Assembly: GCA_947445775.1 (NCBI GenBank)
Contig: CANFEB010000010.1
Location: 1-62,388 of the forward strand
Source: Oligoflexales bacterium
GTDB taxonomy: Bacteria > Bdellovibrionota_B > Oligoflexia > Oligoflexales > RGVZ01
Direction of reading: 5' to 3'
DNA length: 62,388 bases
The notes beneath the pieces are model-generated. The model was not told where the DNA came from. It made no database searches and was given only the letters and a program-made list of their open reading frames with translations. This document shows, in pieces, positions 60,057 to 62,388 of the stretch. Numbering within the stretch: the first letter of the stretch is position 1; every line of letters begins with the position of its first letter. A program made the position numbers and the translations under genes.

Positions 60057-62388
60057 TCAAGTTGCAAAGTAACGAGCCTGGGGATGCCAGGCGACGATGG
60101 CGCAGGTAGACTGCTCGGGAACCATTTGGAAATTTTCCGTCAAGTGAACGGCGATCTGGCGCGTGGCATCGAGGCACTTGAATAGGCGTCCGTTGTCTTC
60201 AAGTTCCGGACATGCTGGATAACCGAAACTATAACGTGACCCTTGATAACCTTGACTGAAGAGTTGACGGATGTTGCGCGAATCGCGGGTGTGAACCTTC
60301 AACTCTTTGCGAATCAGTGCATGCAGCCACTCTGCGTAAGCCTCGGCCATTTCGGTGCCAAGGCCATGGAAATAGAAATAATCTGAATACAGATTTTTCG
60401 AGTAAAGGTTATTGGCGAAGTGGCTGGCCGCAGGCCCCATGGTCACGACCTGCATGGCCATGACATCGCGCTGACCAGAAGAAAGTGGCGCAAAAAAATC
60501 TGAGATGCATAGCCGCCGAGCAGAACGCTGGCGCGGGAAATCAAACGTCGTGATGATCTTGTTGCTGTCAGGGGACTCATAAACATGAAGTTTGTTGCCG
60601 TCAGCAGCGCAAGAAAAGTAGCCGTAGACAGCCTTGGGCTGCAAAAGCGTTTCGCGTTCTGCTCGCGCCCGCCAACTGTTTAGAAGGGGGCGAGCCTTAG
60701 ATTCCAAAACATTTTTGAAATTCTCGTCCGACATCTCGCCCTTGGCAAATTGCCAACGGGTGCGCACCAGAGCGAATTCATCAAGGTAGGTGAAGAGGGT
60801 TGAAAGTGGAGTTTCCAGAACCTTCGTGCCCCAAAATGGCGGCGTCGGGATTTGCTTGAAGCGCCGGACCCACGAGGATTGTTCGTCGGCGGTGAGTTCT
60901 GTCGCGCTGGACCCGCGCCGCACAGCCCGCACGCGCGGCCGAGGTGGGCCCGCGTCAGTGGCAGCGACTGGCGAGGCTCCTGAGGCGCCTAAGGCTCCTG
61001 GAGCTCCAATCGCCTTCGACGCCCCCTCGGACTCACTAGCCCCCTTGCCAGTAATTTGACCCATGATCCGCAGACCCTCAAAAGCGTCCGAGGCATAATA
61101 AACCTTGCCACGATAGCCGGCCTGGCATTCTTCCTCGACAAATTGGCGCGTGAGGGCCGCACCGCCCAGGATAACTGGCACGGAAATATTGCGGTGGGTC
61201 ATTTCTTCGATGTCGGTCCGCATGATGGCCGTGGACTTCACGAGAAGTCCTGACAGGCCGATCGCGTCTGGTTTGACCTCATGATATTTTTGTAAAATGG
61301 CTTCGATTGGCTGCTTGATACCGATATTAACGACTTCAAATCCGTTGTTAGTTAAAATGATATCGACAAGGTTTTTTCCGATATCGTGAACGTCGCCCTT
61401 CACTGTCGCCAACAGGATTTTGCCCTTTTTTTGGCCCGATTCGTTTTTGTCCATAAAAGGTTCAAGATGGGCGACGGCCGTCTTCATGGCCTCTGCAGAC
61501 TCAAGGACAAAAGGCAGCTGCATCTCGCCGGCGCCGAATTTTTCGCCGACAACACGCATGCCTTCTAAGAGGAAGTTGTTGATGATCTCCAGTGGCCTGT
61601 GGGACTTGAGGGCCAGAGTCAGAGTCGGAATAATCTCGAGCTTTTCGCCATCGATGATGTGGTTGGCAAGGCGTTGTGGTAACGGCAATTTTGCGGATTC
61701 AGATGGATCGCTGCGAAGATTCGCTTTTTTGTCCGTGTAGCGGGCCAGAAGTTCCTTCAGCGGGTCGTAACCAGGAGCAACCCGGTTAAAAATCAAGTCG
61801 TCAAAAATTTTGCGCTCGTCCGGCGGTATCTTGAAGACCGGTAGAATTTTCGAGGCGTTTGAAATGGCCATGTCCAGGCCGTATTCGACGGCATGAAAAA
61901 GCATGACACTATTCAGCAAGCGGCGTGGGTACGGATTCAAGCCGAAGCTGACGTTGGACAACCCAAGTATGGTTTTAACGCCCGGCATGGCCTCTTTGAT
62001 CATTCGTATCGCTTCGAGGGTCTCGATAGCGCTATTGCGGAACTCCTGATCTCCTGACCCCAAAGTAAAGGTCAGGGGATCAAAAATGATGTCTCCCGCC
62101 TTCAGGCCAAATTCACCGTGGGCGATGTCGTAAATGCGTTTGGCGATCCCGAGTTTTGCCTCGCGCGTTTTGGCCATGCCTTCTTCGTCGATGGTCAGGG
62201 CTACAACCGCTGCACCATAAGTCCGGCACAGTTCCAAAACCTGACGGGCTCGATCCTCGCCGTCTTCAAGGTTGATCGAGTTGACGATCGCCTTGCCTGG
62301 AATAATTTTGAGGGATTCTTCGATGACAGGAACTTCTGTCGAGTCCACCATGATCGGAATATTGACTTGGGTGACCGTTCGTTGCAGA
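60057..62388 (-). CDS. metH: cobalamin-dependent methionine synthase, partial
   Basis: The frame is open to the window edge, upstream of the ATG at 62351 (NIPIMVDSTEV...), so the N-terminal homocysteine domain is outside. Present are the end of the methyltetrahydrofolate-binding domain (GLSNVSFGLNPYPRRLLNS), the B12 cap and binding domain with the cobalt-ligand His in KGDVHDIGKNLVDI, and the AdoMet reactivation domain at the C-terminus (SFGYPACPELEDNGRLF, PEQSTCAIVAWHP). A 45-residue Ala/Gly/Ser linker between the last two is unusually low in complexity. Confidence 0.95.
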   Translation of the reverse strand, partial: LQRTVTQVNIPIMVDSTEVPVIEESLKIIPGKAIVNSINLEDGEDRARQVLELCRTYGAAVVALTIDEEGMAKTREAKLGIAKRIYDIAHGEFGLKAGDIIFDPLTFTLGSGDQEFRNSAIETLEAIRMIKEAMPGVKTILGLSNVSFGLNPYPRRLLNSVMLFHAVEYGLDMAISNASKILPVFKIPPDERKIFDDLIFNRVAPGYDPLKELLARYTDKKANLRSDPSESAKLPLPQRLANHIIDGEKLEIIPTLTLALKSHRPLEIINNFLLEGMRVVGEKFGAGEMQLPFVLESAEAMKTAVAHLEPFMDKNESGQKKGKILLATVKGDVHDIGKNLVDIILTNNGFEVVNIGIKQPIEAILQKYHEVKPDAIGLSGLLVKSTAIMRTDIEEMTHRNISVPVILGGAALTRQFVEEECQAGYRGKVYYASDAFEGLRIMGQITGKGASESEGASKAIGAPGALGASGASPVAATDAGPPRPRVRAVRRGSSATELTADEQSSWVRRFKQIPTPPFWGTKVLETPLSTLFTYLDEFALVRTRWQFAKGEMSDENFKNVLESKARPLLNSWRARAERETLLQPKAVYGYFSCAADGNKLHVYESPDSNKIITTFDFPRQRSARRLCISDFFAPLSSGQRDVMAMQVVTMGPAASHFANNLYSKNLYSDYFYFHGLGTEMAEAYAEWLHALIRKELKVHTRDSRNIRQLFSQGYQGSRYSFGYPACPELEDNGRLFKCLDATRQIAVHLTENFQMVPEQSTCAIVAWHPQARYFAT

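Overview
The window looks like chromosomal DNA of a Gram-negative bacterium with an outer membrane. It encodes Tol proteins, many lipoproteins and several beta-barrel-like proteins. The mix (GldA/F/G-type ABC transporter, long UbiD decarboxylase, formate dehydrogenase cluster with FdhD and a DUF7009-like protein, Tol operon without pal) would fit the Bdellovibrionota/Oligoflexia or another former-deltaproteobacterial lineage. That placement is inference from family content, not from any marker search. No rRNA or tRNA gene, CRISPR array, phage gene, transposase or integrase was seen. Coding is very dense: many genes couple through ATGA or TGATG overlaps, and three convergent pairs overlap at their 3' ends.

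Layout. 1-2.8 kb: GldG/F/A-like ABC exporter operon (minus strand, cut by the window edge). 3.0-5.2 kb: a secreted caspase-fold lipoprotein, a membrane-anchored C39-like peptidase and a broken GIY-YIG gene. 5.2-9.5 kb: a hairpin repeat, a small gene broken by a stop codon, and a DUF3570/DUF4266/thioredoxin redox cluster facing a third thioredoxin-like lipoprotein. 9.5-16.5 kb: tatC fused to a barrel-like domain, polA, citrate synthase, an EVE protein and a hypothetical. 16.7-21.3 kb: an acidic protein, then tolQ-tolR-tolA/tonB-tolB and a DUF454 gene behind a good promoter. 21.2-27.7 kb: a HAD hydrolase, a NUDIX-glycerate kinase fusion, Mrp, an MA-type metallopeptidase, glutaredoxin and SmpB. 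27.8-32.9 kb: RluA-type pseudouridine synthase, then a formate dehydrogenase operon (fdhD, DUF7009, FdhF/YdeP, mobA).

32.86-37.97 kb is the most unusual part. It is a 5 kb island inserted where mobA and a convergent secreted-protein gene meet. It is flanked by 34-bp direct repeats (one mismatch) and, just inside them, by ~500-bp inverted copies of a dispersed repeat whose outer ends match part of fdhD. Inside are a PIN toxin-antitoxin pair, a third partial repeat copy, and a three-gene operon (sterol-desaturase-type hydroxylase, hypothetical, HTTM-DUF393 membrane protein). A partial fourth repeat copy lies near clpS (55.1 kb), and a hairpin related to the one in the third copy lies at 5.2 kb.

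38-62.4 kb: an M14-type deacylase with the secreted protein, a lipoprotein, phosphofructokinase, a 41-residue very basic protein, barrel and Ca-binding-type lipoproteins, CorC-like protein, Tgt fused to a truncated MnmC-like domain, CorA, a lipoprotein/outer-membrane pair behind a terminator-like leader, ClpS-ClpA, a three-repeat cysteine protein, UbiD, a Tim44-domain protein and the C-terminal part of MetH (cut by the window edge). Short in-frame tandem duplications recur in many genes.
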